Below, piece after piece: positions 6,641 to 16,047 of a stretch of 36,621 nucleotides of DNA. Each line of letters begins with the position of its first letter. Within the stretch, counting starts at the first letter, position 1. The translations under genes and the position numbers were made by a program. The notes below the pieces were generated by a model, which saw only the letters and a list, made by a program, of their open reading frames with translations, was not told the origin of the DNA and did no database searches. Origin of the DNA: a virus; IMG/VR virus record IMGVR_UViG_3300032213_000559, positions 1 through 36,621 of that record; one strand, given 5' to 3'.

Positions 6641-8193
6641 GCCAGCAACTTGAGCGCTTTAGTATTAGCGCCCCAGGCTTCTATGGCCTGAATACGCAAG
6701 ATTCGCCGCTTGATTTAGCGGCTGGTTTTGCGTTGACTGCGACTAATTGCATCCTTGACCAATATGGTCGGATTGGCGCACGTAAGGGTTGGACAAAACA
6801 AAACAGTTCTTCGGGCAATCTTGGCGCTAATGATGTTGGCGTCATTCATGAGTTGGTGCAAACCGATGGATCGGTAACGACTCTTTTTGCTGGAAACAAT
6901 AAGTTATTCAAATTAAGCGGATCAACAGCTACCGAACTAACCTACGGCGGCGGTGGCACAGCGCCGACTATTACCGCTAGTAATTGGCATTGCGCATCGC
7001 TTAATGGAATAACGTATTTTTTTCAGTCAGCGCATGACCCGCTAATCTATGACCCAGCGGTTAGCACAACAACGTATCGTCGGGTTAGTGAGAAAACTGG
7101 TTATGCCGGTACAGTGCCATCAGGCAATATCTGTATTTCAGCGTATGGCCGTTTGTGGATAGCTAACACAACAACGAATAAAACGACGCTGACATTTTCT
7201 GATTTGATTGCTGGCCACATTTATACCGGCGGCTCATCTGGCACGTTAAATGTTAATAACGTATGGGCTAATGGTGCTGACGAGATTACTGGCCTAGCTG
7301 CTCATAACGGTTTTCTGTTTATCTTTGGTAAGCGCCAGATTTTGGTCTATCAAGGAGCAACAGCGCCTAGCACGATGTCGCTCTATGACACCGTAGTCGG
7401 TATTGGCTGCCAATGGCGCGATTCGATTCAAAGCACGAATACCGACGTTGTGTTTTTATCCAACAGCGGCGTGCGCTCAGTGCTTAGAACCATTCAAGAA
7501 AAGTCAGCGCCATTTCGTGACTTGAGCAAGAATGTTCGTAATGACTTGATGCAATTGGTGGGTGGTGAAACACCAGCAAATATTAAAGCAGTGTATTCGG
7601 AAGTTGATGCGTTTTATCTGCTGACGTTTCCGACAGCAAAACAAGCGTATGTGTTTGACACACGCAATGTAATGCAGGACGGCTCGTCGCGAGTAACCAC
7701 ATGGACTCAGATTGAGCCAACGGCATTGTTTGCCTTGCGCAATGGTGATTTATTGATTGGCAAGAATGGCTATGTCGGTAAATACACAGGCTATCTTGAT
7801 GATACATCGACTTATCGAATGTATTACTACACCAATCACGCTGATTTAGGTGATGTGGCTATTACGTCAATTGTTAAGCGAATTTCAATTGTAGTTATTG
7901 GCGGCTCAAATCAAGTAGTTACTATTAAGTGGGGATACGATTTTTCTGAGAATTATTTATCGGAAAACGTCGCTATCCCAACACAAGGCACTTCTGAATA
8001 CGGCGTTGCTGAGTATGGTGCCAATGGTGTACCTCTTGCACAATACGCTGGCGGTATTGTTATTCAAACCTTATTGTCTCAAGCGACGGGTTCTGGAAAA
8101 GTAGTTCAAACAGGATATGAGGCAGAGGTAAATGGTTTCGAGTTATCGATTCAAAAGATTGAAATTTTGGCCAAGCATGGCCGTATAAGTTAA
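6637..8193 (+). CDS. Tail nozzle / stabilisation protein (beta-propeller-like)
   Basis: This 518-residue, Gly/Ser/Thr-rich, beta-strand-rich protein starts in an ATGA overlap with the adaptor gene. The early motif GLNTQDSPLDLAAGFALTA, then N-C-I-L-D-x-Y-G-R-I-G-A-R-K-G-W, is characteristic of podovirus tail nozzle proteins resembling P22 gp10. Repeated strand segments (LFAGNNKLFKL, GYVGKYTGYLDD) suggest a propeller. It should cap the adaptor and seal the DNA channel. No enzymatic motif is seen. Confidence 0.75.
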   Translation: MSQQLERFSISAPGFYGLNTQDSPLDLAAGFALTATNCILDQYGRIGARKGWTKQNSSSGNLGANDVGVIHELVQTDGSVTTLFAGNNKLFKLSGSTATELTYGGGGTAPTITASNWHCASLNGITYFFQSAHDPLIYDPAVSTTTYRRVSEKTGYAGTVPSGNICISAYGRLWIANTTTNKTTLTFSDLIAGHIYTGGSSGTLNVNNVWANGADEITGLAAHNGFLFIFGKRQILVYQGATAPSTMSLYDTVVGIGCQWRDSIQSTNTDVVFLSNSGVRSVLRTIQEKSAPFRDLSKNVRNDLMQLVGGETPANIKAVYSEVDAFYLLTFPTAKQAYVFDTRNVMQDGSSRVTTWTQIEPTALFALRNGDLLIGKNGYVGKYTGYLDDTSTYRMYYYTNHADLGDVAITSIVKRISIVVIGGSNQVVTIKWGYDFSENYLSENVAIPTQGTSEYGVAEYGANGVPLAQYAGGIVIQTLLSQATGSGKVVQTGYEAEVNGFELSIQKIEILAKHGRIS

Positions 8194-8203
8194 GGGGCGG
8201 CAT

Positions 8204-8896
8204 ATGTCTGACTATACCAAATCGACCGACTTTGCATCTAAAGACGCATTAGCCTCTGGCAATGCAGCCAAGATTGTTAAAGGTACGGAGATCGACACAG
8301 AATTTAACAATATCGCGATTGCTGTTGCGACTAAGGCTGACTTAGCCAGCCCAGGCTTTTCTGGCAGCCCAACAGCACCGACGCAATCAAGTGGTGATAG
8401 TTCGACTAAGTTGGCCACAACGGCGTTTGTCGCAGGATTAATCTCAACAAGCATAGCGGCAACGTATCCCGTTGGATCAATCTACATTAACGCTGCTGTT
8501 AGCACTAACCCCGCTACGTTGCTTGGTTTTGGTACATGGTCAGCTTTTGGAGCGGGGCGCGTAATGGTTGGCCTTGATGCTGGCAATGCAGCATTTGATA
8601 CCGCACAAGAAACCGGTGGCTCTGCTGATGCGGTTGTGGTTAGCCATACTCACACGGCCACATCAACTGTAACTGATCCAGGGCACAGCCATACTATTAA
8701 TGCAGCAAGTTCTCAAAATACAAGCACTTTAGCCCCATCAAAATTATCTACATTTGTAACACCACAAACTATTACAACAGAATCAGCAAGCACTGGAATT
8801 TCTGTTTCCACCTCAATATCGTCAACAGGCTTAAGCGCTACAAACGCTAACCTGCAACCATACATCGTTGTTTATATGTGGCGCAGAACAGCATGA
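8204..8896 (+). CDS. Short tail fibre with collar-type metal-binding tip
   Basis: This 230-residue protein has an N-terminal helical part (KGTEIDTEFNNIAIAVATKADL), a repeat typical of fibre stalks (SGSPTAPTQSSGDSSTKLATTAFV), and the Y-P-V-G-S-I-Y motif of phage tail-collar domains. The Y-P-V-G segment is followed by paired H-T-H and H-S-H motifs, which in trimeric tail tips coordinate metal ions along the axis. The end, LQPYIVVYMWRRTA, is also typical. It is a likely receptor-contacting fibre. The following cupin gene overlaps its stop by 4 bases. Confidence 0.8.
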   Translation: MSDYTKSTDFASKDALASGNAAKIVKGTEIDTEFNNIAIAVATKADLASPGFSGSPTAPTQSSGDSSTKLATTAFVAGLISTSIAATYPVGSIYINAAVSTNPATLLGFGTWSAFGAGRVMVGLDAGNAAFDTAQETGGSADAVVVSHTHTATSTVTDPGHSHTINAASSQNTSTLAPSKLSTFVTPQTITTESASTGISVSTSISSTGLSATNANLQPYIVVYMWRRTA

Positions 8897-9228
8897 GTGC
8901 GGTTGAAAAACAACTTGCTGATTTGGGTGGTGAAATTACTCACCACTTTTCCGATGGCTTGTATGCCAAAGAATCATTCGTTCCGGCTGGCACGGCGATC
9001 ATGAAGCACACACATGACTTTAGCCATTTATCTATTTTGGCTAAAGGTCGTGTAGCAGTAATGAAGGGCGACGTTATTGAGATAATTGACGCGCCAGCGT
9101 GTATTGAGATTAAAGCAAACGTGATTCATGGTATTAAGGCCATGAGTGATTGTGTCTGGTTTTGTATCCATGCAACGGATGAAAAAGACCCGTCAAAAGT
9201 GGATAAGATTTTAATTAAAGGGGATTGA
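8893..9228 (+). CDS. Cupin-fold protein
   Basis: This 111-residue protein is taken from ATG 8893, whose ATGA overlaps the previous stop. Residues 33-52 fit cupin motif 1, G-x5-H-x-H-x3-E-x6-G, except that the glutamate is His45; His39, His41 and His79 complete a likely metal site. Motif 2 is weaker (around Pro68 and His79). Small cupins bind metals or sugars and are sometimes isomerases or dioxygenases. Its place between the tail fibre and ejection protein genes suggests a virion or receptor-modifying role. The true activity is unknown. Confidence 0.75.
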   Translation: MSAVEKQLADLGGEITHHFSDGLYAKESFVPAGTAIMKHTHDFSHLSILAKGRVAVMKGDVIEIIDAPACIEIKANVIHGIKAMSDCVWFCIHATDEKDPSKVDKILIKGD

Positions 9229-9229
9229 T

Positions 9230-10318
9230 ATGCCTTGGGGTGCACTTATAGGCGGTGGCCTAAGTTTGCTTGGTTCGTCGATGGCGGCAGATTCTGCGGC
9301 AGATGCAGCTAAAAAATCAGCCGCAGCGCAAGAACGCGCTGCTAGATTAGCCGCTGAAGAAGCTCGATTCCGTCCTATTGGAATGACAACCCGTTTCGGG
9401 TCTAGTCAATTCACTATGGATCCAACCACTGGCCGACTAAGCTCCGCTGGTTATACGGTCAGCCCCGAATTAAGAGCTTATCAAGATCGCTTAATGGGTC
9501 TTAGTGGCCAAGCACTAACAGACGCCGAAGCTGCCAGAGGGCAATATCAACCATTAACTAGCGCAGCAACTAGCTTGTTTAATTTGGGTGAGCAATACTT
9601 GGCACAGTCTCCCGAGGCAGTTGCAGCGCAGTACATGCAACGTCAACAGGATTTGTTAGCACCAAGTCGTGAGCGCCAATATGCGCAGCTACAAAACCAA
9701 CTATTCCAAACAGGTCGCGGTGGGTTAGCTGTTGGTGCAACGGGCGAGCGCCCAAGCGGTGCGGCTGGTCTTGGTGCAACAACGCCAGAGACTGAGGCTT
9801 ACTACAACGCTATAGCGCAACAAGACGCTGCATTGGCTGCCAATGCTCAAGCTGAAGGACAGAGACAATTGGCGTTTGGAACCGGCCTATTTGGCACTGG
9901 CGCTGGAATGCTTGGTCAGTATCAGCAGGGTCAGATTGGCGCTCTGTCCCCATTTACAACGTACCTTGGCGGCGTCGGTACTTTGGAAGAATTTGGCCAA
10001 CAACCGTTTAGTCTTGGTGTTAATTTAGGTGGTAGAAATACAAATCCATCAGGCGCTCAAGCATTATTGCAAGGGGGAATAAATTCCGCGTTAACTATGC
10101 AAGACGTTAACGCCGCAAACCCATTAGCATCATATCTACAAGGCACGGGCAGAAAAATAATGCCTTCAACAGGATATGAGGGAGTTATTTCTGGAATTCG
10201 TGGGCTATTTGGTGGTGGGTCGCCAAACGCGCCAATTGAAGATAGATCGTATGGCGCAACTATGGGCGGCGCAGGTACTTGGGGTGGTGGTGGTGGGTAC
10301 GGAAGTGTTTACTATTAA
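9230..10318 (+). CDS. Internal virion / ejection protein, glycine-zipper type
   Basis: This 362-residue protein starts with a Gly-rich hydrophobic segment (GALIGGGLSLLGSSMA) and then an Ala-rich amphipathic helix (ADAAKKSAAAQERAARLAAEEARF), the usual N-terminus of small podovirus internal or ejection proteins that insert into the host envelope. A Gln-rich helical middle and a Gly-rich C-terminus (GTWGGGGGYGS) follow. It is the first of three consecutive large genes matching the T7 gp14-gp15-gp16 or P22 gp7-gp20-gp16 arrangement. The assignment rests on composition and order. Confidence 0.7.
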   Translation: MPWGALIGGGLSLLGSSMAADSAADAAKKSAAAQERAARLAAEEARFRPIGMTTRFGSSQFTMDPTTGRLSSAGYTVSPELRAYQDRLMGLSGQALTDAEAARGQYQPLTSAATSLFNLGEQYLAQSPEAVAAQYMQRQQDLLAPSRERQYAQLQNQLFQTGRGGLAVGATGERPSGAAGLGATTPETEAYYNAIAQQDAALAANAQAEGQRQLAFGTGLFGTGAGMLGQYQQGQIGALSPFTTYLGGVGTLEEFGQQPFSLGVNLGGRNTNPSGAQALLQGGINSALTMQDVNAANPLASYLQGTGRKIMPSTGYEGVISGIRGLFGGGSPNAPIEDRSYGATMGGAGTWGGGGGYGSVYY

Positions 10319-10327
10319 GGGGCAGTC

Positions 10328-11812
10328 ATGGCAAGCGAAATTTTAGGTCTGTTTACCTCGCCAGAGCAGTATAGAGCGCAGCAACAGCAACAAGACGAAC
10401 AGCAAGCGCTATTATTCGCTCGCATGAATCCTATTGCCCGCGCTGATTATGGTGCTTATTTAGCTGGAAGCCAAACTGGTCAAGGCTTAAATAGATTATT
10501 CGGCGTAGAAGACCCACAACTAAAGTTAATTTCGCAACGCCAAATGTTGTCTCAAGAAATTGATCCATCTGATCCTGAGTCTATATTGCGCGTTGCTCGA
10601 AAAGCGTCGCAGTTAAATGACCAACCTTTTGCGCTACAGTTATCTGACTACGCTCGTAAAGCGCAAAGTGAAATGGCTTTAGCGCAGCAACGTACTCGTG
10701 AAGGTAGGGCTGCTGCAATACCTAAAGAAGCACAATTAGCTCAAATGCGCGCTGAACTATTAGATCGTAAAACTCAAATATTAGAAATGCCTGATTCACC
10801 GGATAAAACTCGCGCATTAGCAATGGTTGATAATACGCTTGCAGGTCTTCAGACAGCAGCTCGTCAAGGTCAAGTTCCAGACGCAATTGAAATTGCACGC
10901 GAGCGTGCAACATTAAATAATCTGACGCCTGGAACTACTGAATACAATTCTTTCGTTGATAAAGAGATAAATCGGTTATCAACCAAAAATGCTACAGAAA
11001 AGCGTTCAGCATTTGCGCAAGAACTATTAGACGCGGGTCTTGATCCTGAAAGTACGGAATTTAAAAATCTTATACTTCGCCACACTGAAGCGCAAATTAA
11101 AGGTAAGGAAAAAGGGCAGACTACAGAAGTTAAGTTAACTTTGCCTGGCCAAACTAAAGAAGGCGTTAAAGGCGTATCTGAATTTCGTAAAGCAGTTATT
11201 GATACTGTTAAGCCGTTTCGCGATTCGATTACAGCTACCGATCAAGCTATACAATCAATTAACGATTCTCTTAAAACCGGAAACTTTATATCGTTTAACG
11301 CCGCCCGTACTCAGTTAGCAAAAGCGTTTGGTGACAATACGTTAAGTCGTAAAGATGTTGAGCAAGCTGGTGGTGACCCATCGATTCTTGGTGGGTTAGC
11401 TGATACTGCATCTACTATGTTTACTGGCACGCCTACGGCTGATACGCAGAAAAAGATTAAAGCTACTTTGATGGCTATACGTAAAGTTGCCAGAGAAAAA
11501 GGCTTAAGTGAATTATCTATCCAAAGACAGATTGCGCAACAATCGGGATATGATGAAAATCAGATGAAAACTATTTTTAACTTCCCTGAGTTTGAAGTAA
11601 AAGGTAAAGCTCCGGCGCCCGAAGCAATGCGTACTAATGAGACTATATCTCCAGAAGTCGCGTCTCGCATAACGCAAGTTCCAGCACCGGCGCCGGCAGC
11701 AACAGCACCTAAAGCAGCAGCTCCGGCTAAAGCTCCGGCGCCGCCAAAAAAAGGGCAAAAGCAAACGCGTACTCTTAAAAGTGGTAAAACTGTTACCGTA
11801 GAAGTGGATTAA
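10328..11812 (+). CDS. Internal virion / ejection protein 2
   Basis: This 494-residue, largely helical, Gln- and Ala-rich protein starts 9 bases after the previous gene. About residues 12-30 are a Q-rich coiled coil (YRAQQQQQDEQQALLFARM). The C-terminal 60 residues are an Ala/Pro/Lys-rich linker (about 435-475), then a basic strand (QTRTLKSGKTVTVEVD). It has no signal peptide. Position and composition fit the middle ejection protein, delivered with DNA to line the trans-envelope channel. No catalytic motif is recognised. Confidence 0.7.
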   Translation: MASEILGLFTSPEQYRAQQQQQDEQQALLFARMNPIARADYGAYLAGSQTGQGLNRLFGVEDPQLKLISQRQMLSQEIDPSDPESILRVARKASQLNDQPFALQLSDYARKAQSEMALAQQRTREGRAAAIPKEAQLAQMRAELLDRKTQILEMPDSPDKTRALAMVDNTLAGLQTAARQGQVPDAIEIARERATLNNLTPGTTEYNSFVDKEINRLSTKNATEKRSAFAQELLDAGLDPESTEFKNLILRHTEAQIKGKEKGQTTEVKLTLPGQTKEGVKGVSEFRKAVIDTVKPFRDSITATDQAIQSINDSLKTGNFISFNAARTQLAKAFGDNTLSRKDVEQAGGDPSILGGLADTASTMFTGTPTADTQKKIKATLMAIRKVAREKGLSELSIQRQIAQQSGYDENQMKTIFNFPEFEVKGKAPAPEAMRTNETISPEVASRITQVPAPAPAATAPKAAAPAKAPAPPKKGQKQTRTLKSGKTVTVEVD

Positions 11813-11814
11813 TT

Positions 11815-14574
11815 ATGGCGTACAAATACACTATCGATGGAAAAGTGTACCGTAGCGAAACACCGCTATCGGATGACGATCTTGAAGAGTTGTCTGGCGG
11901 CACGGCTGCGCCAGTGTCTATACCGCAGATGCCTTATACGGGAGTAAAACCACAAGGCGATTATCGCGTTGAAGCGGCACGTAAAGGTTTTGCTAGTTCT
12001 ATCGGCACGCTAACAGGTTTAAGTCGTGCGCTAAACGATCAATTAACATCGCTAGGCATCAATCCTATTTCTTTAGGTGCGGTTGCGGCTGGCGCTCCAA
12101 CACCAAAACCTTCGCCTAGCGCAACAGCGTCGTTTCAGGCTGGCCGCGCTGCGACCTACGATCCACTAATGCGCTTATTTGGTAGCACAGGCGCAGAGCC
12201 AACTACAACCGGACAAGCCATTACTGCCAGAGGTATTGAAGCGGTAACGTCGCCAGAATCCTATCTATTCCCTGGATTAGCGCAGGTACAGCGTGCTGGC
12301 CCATTAGTTAGAGGTATGGTTCGCCCAGCAGAGCAGTTTCTATTTGGCGCGGGTGCTGAAACAGGCGCTATGGCCGGCGAAGCTGCCGGTGAAAAAGTTG
12401 GCGCGCCAACAGCCGGTCGAGTAGTCGGTGGACTTTTAGGCGGCGTAACTACCGGATCGGCCTTGGGTACGTCTACGCGTTTAGTAAACGTCGGCGATAA
12501 AGCGTGGACTGCTGCTAAAGGCCGCTGGGATCAACTGCGCGGTAAGACGCCAGAGAATGAAATACTGCGCGAAGTGGATAACCGCATCAGTAATGTATTG
12601 ATTGCGGCTATGGCGGCTGATCCTACAATGATGAGCAAAGTAGAGGCCGCAGTTAAGGCGCAAGGCAATGTATCGCTAAAAGCGCCAGGCGCGCCAAAAG
12701 TGCAAATGCCTACATCGTCATTGATTGCTGATAATCCGGTTATTGTTAGCTTCATTCAAAACTTATCGTCGCGCGATCCAGAGTTTCGTACTAAATACGG
12801 TTTGCAGTTTGAGCAAGCGGTTAACGATCTGCGCAAAAATCAAATTCGTTTGTTTGGTGACCCAACAAAAATTGCTGCTGAAACGGCTGCACGCGCTGAA
12901 GCGGGTAGGCCATTGGCTGCGGGTTACGATATCGGTAAATCACAACAGCGCAAACTGCGTTCATTAGATGAACAGATTGCCGATGCGTACACACGTCAAG
13001 ACCTTGACCCAACTGCGTTTGGTACAAAAGTCGAACAACTTATTAGCCAGAAAGAAAAAGACGCTCGCGTATCAACTAAGCCGTTGTATGCGGAAGCGTT
13101 TAAGGTCGCCGCTGATAAAGGTGTTGAATTGCCGGCAAGCGCCGTTGATGATATTTACGGTTTTGTTGTAGCAGGTCAGAACTCAGATATTTTTGCTTGG
13201 TTCCCCTCCATATACAACAACGTAAAAGCTAAGTTCCGTCCATCAGTAACAGAGCCAAGCGCCGTGTTAACTGCGGAAGGTGTACCTGCTGTGCCAGGCG
13301 GCGCTAAGTTTACGGCTGCAAGTGCTGAAGATTTGGATTCGCTAAAGCGCGAAATCAATAAACAGTTGCGCGGCAGTCGCGATGAGAACAACGTGCGTTT
13401 GTTAAACGATTTAAAAGCGCGCGTTAACGGTCATATCGAAAGTCTTGATCCTGATTTTGTTAACGCGTATCGCAATGCAGACAAAGCATACTTAGAGCGC
13501 GTTGGTCTTCCGTTTAGCGCTGAAACCATCAGATCGGTCGATCGCAAAAAGTTTGTAGAGCAGATTGCGCCAGCGTTGATTGGTAATCGTACTAACGTCG
13601 ATGACTTCTTACGTGTAACAGGCGCCGAAGGACAACAGCTTGCTAAAGATGCGTTCTACGACAGCTTTACTAAGTCTGCGCTAAAGAACGACGTTATCGA
13701 TCCAAAAGCCGCTAATCAATGGCTGCAAAAGAATAGCCCGAAGATGGCTGCTATACCTGGCTTAGAAGACGAATTACGTGCGTCGGTAAACAACGTGCAA
13801 GCCTTGCGCGCACAACAGGCTAGATTAGATGGCGAGTTTCGTCGCGTGGCAGGTCAACAAATTTTGGGCAAAGAAGGCATTAGCGACCCAACTGATTTGG
13901 TTAGAAAAATGTACGGTAGCGTGGACTTTACTAATAAGTTCATGCGTCAGTATGGCGCCAACAAAGACGCCGTTAACGCTGCGCGTGCGTACATGCTGGA
14001 CGATATTGTGGCTAAGGGTGGTAATGCGGTTGATTTCTTAAATGGGCGCGACAACGCCGCTATATTTAACCGCGTGTTTGGCCCAGGGTACTCTAAGAAA
14101 GTATCTGACTTTGCGGCGGTGTCTGAGCGTCTGAATAAAGACTTAACGCAAGTGGCTTTCCGTCCTGAGACAGTGCCAAAGACGCCGGTTGAGCAGGTAA
14201 CAGGTGTGCCGCTAGAACAGATCATCTCGCGCTTCTTTAACCCAGTATCTGGCGCTAGGTACGCAGTGACGTCTTTGTTTAGTAAATATTGGGCTAATCA
14301 AGCAGCTAAACAGACTGAAGCCAAACTTAAAGAGTTGCTGTTAAACCCAACAGACTTTGTAAAAGTAGCTAAAGCAGTTGCTCCCCGCGCTGAAGGTATT
14401 AACGCGGAGCAGATTAAAGACTTGTTAGCTGTAGGTAAAAAGTACGGCATTAATTGGGTACAAGATGCGGCGAATGACGCAAGAGCCGGCGCTTTACGCG
14501 GTGCAAGAGCTGGAGGGCAAGAGCCAGTTCAAATGCCGCAACCTGAAATGGTTACCGAAGATGTAGAGGAATAA
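11815..14574 (+). CDS. Large internal virion / ejection protein 3
   Basis: At 919 residues this is the longest gene in the window. It opens with a compact YTIDGKVYRSETPLSDDDLEEL motif region common at the start of phage ejection proteins, followed by a Gly/Ala-rich hydrophobic stretch (about 170-215, MAGEAAGEKVGAPTAGRVVGGLLGG) suited to membrane association. Long amphipathic helices with many Lys, Asp and Gln run to the end. I see no convincing transglycosylase motif, unlike T7 gp16. It ends with the stop directly adjacent to the next start codon. Confidence 0.7.
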   Translation: MAYKYTIDGKVYRSETPLSDDDLEELSGGTAAPVSIPQMPYTGVKPQGDYRVEAARKGFASSIGTLTGLSRALNDQLTSLGINPISLGAVAAGAPTPKPSPSATASFQAGRAATYDPLMRLFGSTGAEPTTTGQAITARGIEAVTSPESYLFPGLAQVQRAGPLVRGMVRPAEQFLFGAGAETGAMAGEAAGEKVGAPTAGRVVGGLLGGVTTGSALGTSTRLVNVGDKAWTAAKGRWDQLRGKTPENEILREVDNRISNVLIAAMAADPTMMSKVEAAVKAQGNVSLKAPGAPKVQMPTSSLIADNPVIVSFIQNLSSRDPEFRTKYGLQFEQAVNDLRKNQIRLFGDPTKIAAETAARAEAGRPLAAGYDIGKSQQRKLRSLDEQIADAYTRQDLDPTAFGTKVEQLISQKEKDARVSTKPLYAEAFKVAADKGVELPASAVDDIYGFVVAGQNSDIFAWFPSIYNNVKAKFRPSVTEPSAVLTAEGVPAVPGGAKFTAASAEDLDSLKREINKQLRGSRDENNVRLLNDLKARVNGHIESLDPDFVNAYRNADKAYLERVGLPFSAETIRSVDRKKFVEQIAPALIGNRTNVDDFLRVTGAEGQQLAKDAFYDSFTKSALKNDVIDPKAANQWLQKNSPKMAAIPGLEDELRASVNNVQALRAQQARLDGEFRRVAGQQILGKEGISDPTDLVRKMYGSVDFTNKFMRQYGANKDAVNAARAYMLDDIVAKGGNAVDFLNGRDNAAIFNRVFGPGYSKKVSDFAAVSERLNKDLTQVAFRPETVPKTPVEQVTGVPLEQIISRFFNPVSGARYAVTSLFSKYWANQAAKQTEAKLKELLLNPTDFVKVAKAVAPRAEGINAEQIKDLLAVGKKYGINWVQDAANDARAGALRGARAGGQEPVQMPQPEMVTEDVEE

Positions 14575-15255
14575 ATGCCATTTGCGCTGATCGCAGCGGC
14601 TAACACGGCCATTGCGGCAGCAAAAGCCGGATGCAAACTTTATAAAGACATAAAGAACGCATCCGGTGACGTCAAAGAAGTATTGGACGATCTGAAATCG
14701 CAGTTTAGTAAAATTCAGCATCCGACGAATGAGCAAAAGCAACAATTTAATGAAGAAGTAAAAAAGGTTCAGCATGTAGCAAAGGCCGACCCTAACGATG
14801 CACTTGGCGAAGTTGGCGAGCATTTAGGTAAGTTTCTTGACGCATTTGACACGATTGAAAAACTGTTTTTACAGGAAGAACGTGATTCAAAAAAGGTTTA
14901 CAAGGGCGAAGAATCTATCGGTAGGCGCGCATTGCGGCGTGTGTTGATACGCAGTCGGCTAAATTCAATGTACGCCGACATCCGCACCGAAATGACGTTT
15001 AATGCACCGGCTGAGTTGGGCGATTTGTGGACTCGGTTTGAAAAAATGTGGGGCCAGATTCAAGAGGAACAACGAGCGGCCAATGCTGAAGAACTGCGCG
15101 GGATACAAATGACCGCAGCGAAGCGGAGACGAGTTATTAGAAAGTTCAAGGAAAATGCGACATGGTTTGGCGCGGTTCTGTTCGTGACCCTATGGTTAAT
15201 AAGCCTCCTAATACTGATAAGGACGAGCAAGACAATATCCCTTGGGTATTATTGA
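14575..15255 (+). CDS. Membrane-anchored helical protein, lysis-region
   Basis: This 226-residue protein is helical, with an Ala-rich N-terminus (ALIAAANTAIAAAKAG), a charged coiled-coil middle, a basic stretch (AAKRRRVIRKFKENA), and a single membrane segment at about residues 196-214 (WFGAVLFVTLWLISLLILI). It starts immediately after the TAA of the last ejection gene. Its 3' end overlaps the next gene by 94 bases, so its membrane segment is encoded by the same DNA as the start of that protein. It might be a virion or lysis accessory membrane protein; function unproven. Confidence 0.7.
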   Translation: MPFALIAAANTAIAAAKAGCKLYKDIKNASGDVKEVLDDLKSQFSKIQHPTNEQKQQFNEEVKKVQHVAKADPNDALGEVGEHLGKFLDAFDTIEKLFLQEERDSKKVYKGEESIGRRALRRVLIRSRLNSMYADIRTEMTFNAPAELGDLWTRFEKMWGQIQEEQRAANAEELRGIQMTAAKRRRVIRKFKENATWFGAVLFVTLWLISLLILIRTSKTISLGYY

Positions 15256-15455
15256 TCTGCTTAATCACGATGGTGCTAACGCTGGCTATTGCGCTGCCGT
15301 TAGTTGGTCTGGCGATTATGGACGCAAACAATGCAACCAATGCGGCGATTATTGAAGTTGATAGGATGCGCAGAATACGCAAATTGATGATGCGTGAATT
15401 AGAGGAAAAAAATGCTAACACTGAGCCAACTCAAGCAACTACTACCAAGGAATAA
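15162..15455 (+). CDS. Small membrane protein, holin-like candidate
   Basis: This 97-residue protein has one long hydrophobic segment (about residues 27-53, IPWVLLICLITMVLTLAIALPL), then a basic, charged helical tail. The start at 15162 has an AAGGA site 9 bases upstream; a later Met codon (15192) has none, so the longer form is preferred. It overlaps the previous gene by 94 bases and the endolysin gene by 44. Such a protein next to an endolysin may be a pinholin, antiholin or other lysis regulator. Only topology and context support this. Confidence 0.65.
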   Translation: MVWRGSVRDPMVNKPPNTDKDEQDNIPWVLLICLITMVLTLAIALPLVGLAIMDANNATNAAIIEVDRMRRIRKLMMRELEEKNANTEPTQATTTKE

Positions 15456-16047
15456 ATATGTCGAACATTGGCATAATGCTTTGCATCAACTGCTTCCTGA
15501 CTATGACATTAATACCCCTCATCGTATTGCTGCTTTTGTAGCGCAGTGCAGCCATGAATCTGGTGGCTTTACGACGTTAAAAGAAAACCTGAATTACAAA
15601 CCACAATCGCTTCGGCGACTTTTCTCTAAATACTTTCCAGATGACGCTATCGCTAACCAGTATTGTGCGCGCCCTAACAAGCAAGAGGCTATCGCAAACC
15701 GTATTTACGCTAACCGCATGGGCAACGGTGATGAGTCTAGCGGTGATGGCTACCGCTTTTGTGGCCGTGGTCTTATCCAGCTTACTGGTCGGTCAAACTA
15801 TCAATCCTTTGCAGATTCTATTGAGGTGGATGGTCGCCCACTAAAGATCGACGAGGTGCCAGAATATCTGGCCACGTTTGAGGGCGCAGCACAAAGCGCT
15901 TGCTGGTTTTGGGAAACAAACAACCTAAATCAATGGGCGGATAAATCTGACATTCTTACATTAACTAAGCGCATTAACGGAGGCACAATTGGACTCGAAG
16001 ACCGTAAAAAGCATTATGAGCATGCTTTGCATGTGCTTGGTGCTTAG
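15412..16047 (+). CDS. Endolysin, glycoside hydrolase family 19
   Basis: This 211-residue enzyme has the GH19 (chitinase-like lysozyme) fold: FVAQCSHESGGF with catalytic Glu49, ENLNYKP with Glu58, and the R-F-C-G-R-G-L-I-Q-L-T-G-R-x-N-Y-x-S-F motif around residues 115-135. It cleaves the glycan strands of peptidoglycan at the end of infection. No signal peptide is visible, so it should need a holin. The start has a GAGG site. The gene's 3' end overlaps the following lipoprotein gene by 59 bases. Confidence 0.93.
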   Translation: MLTLSQLKQLLPRNKYVEHWHNALHQLLPDYDINTPHRIAAFVAQCSHESGGFTTLKENLNYKPQSLRRLFSKYFPDDAIANQYCARPNKQEAIANRIYANRMGNGDESSGDGYRFCGRGLIQLTGRSNYQSFADSIEVDGRPLKIDEVPEYLATFEGAAQSACWFWETNNLNQWADKSDILTLTKRINGGTIGLEDRKKHYEHALHVLGA

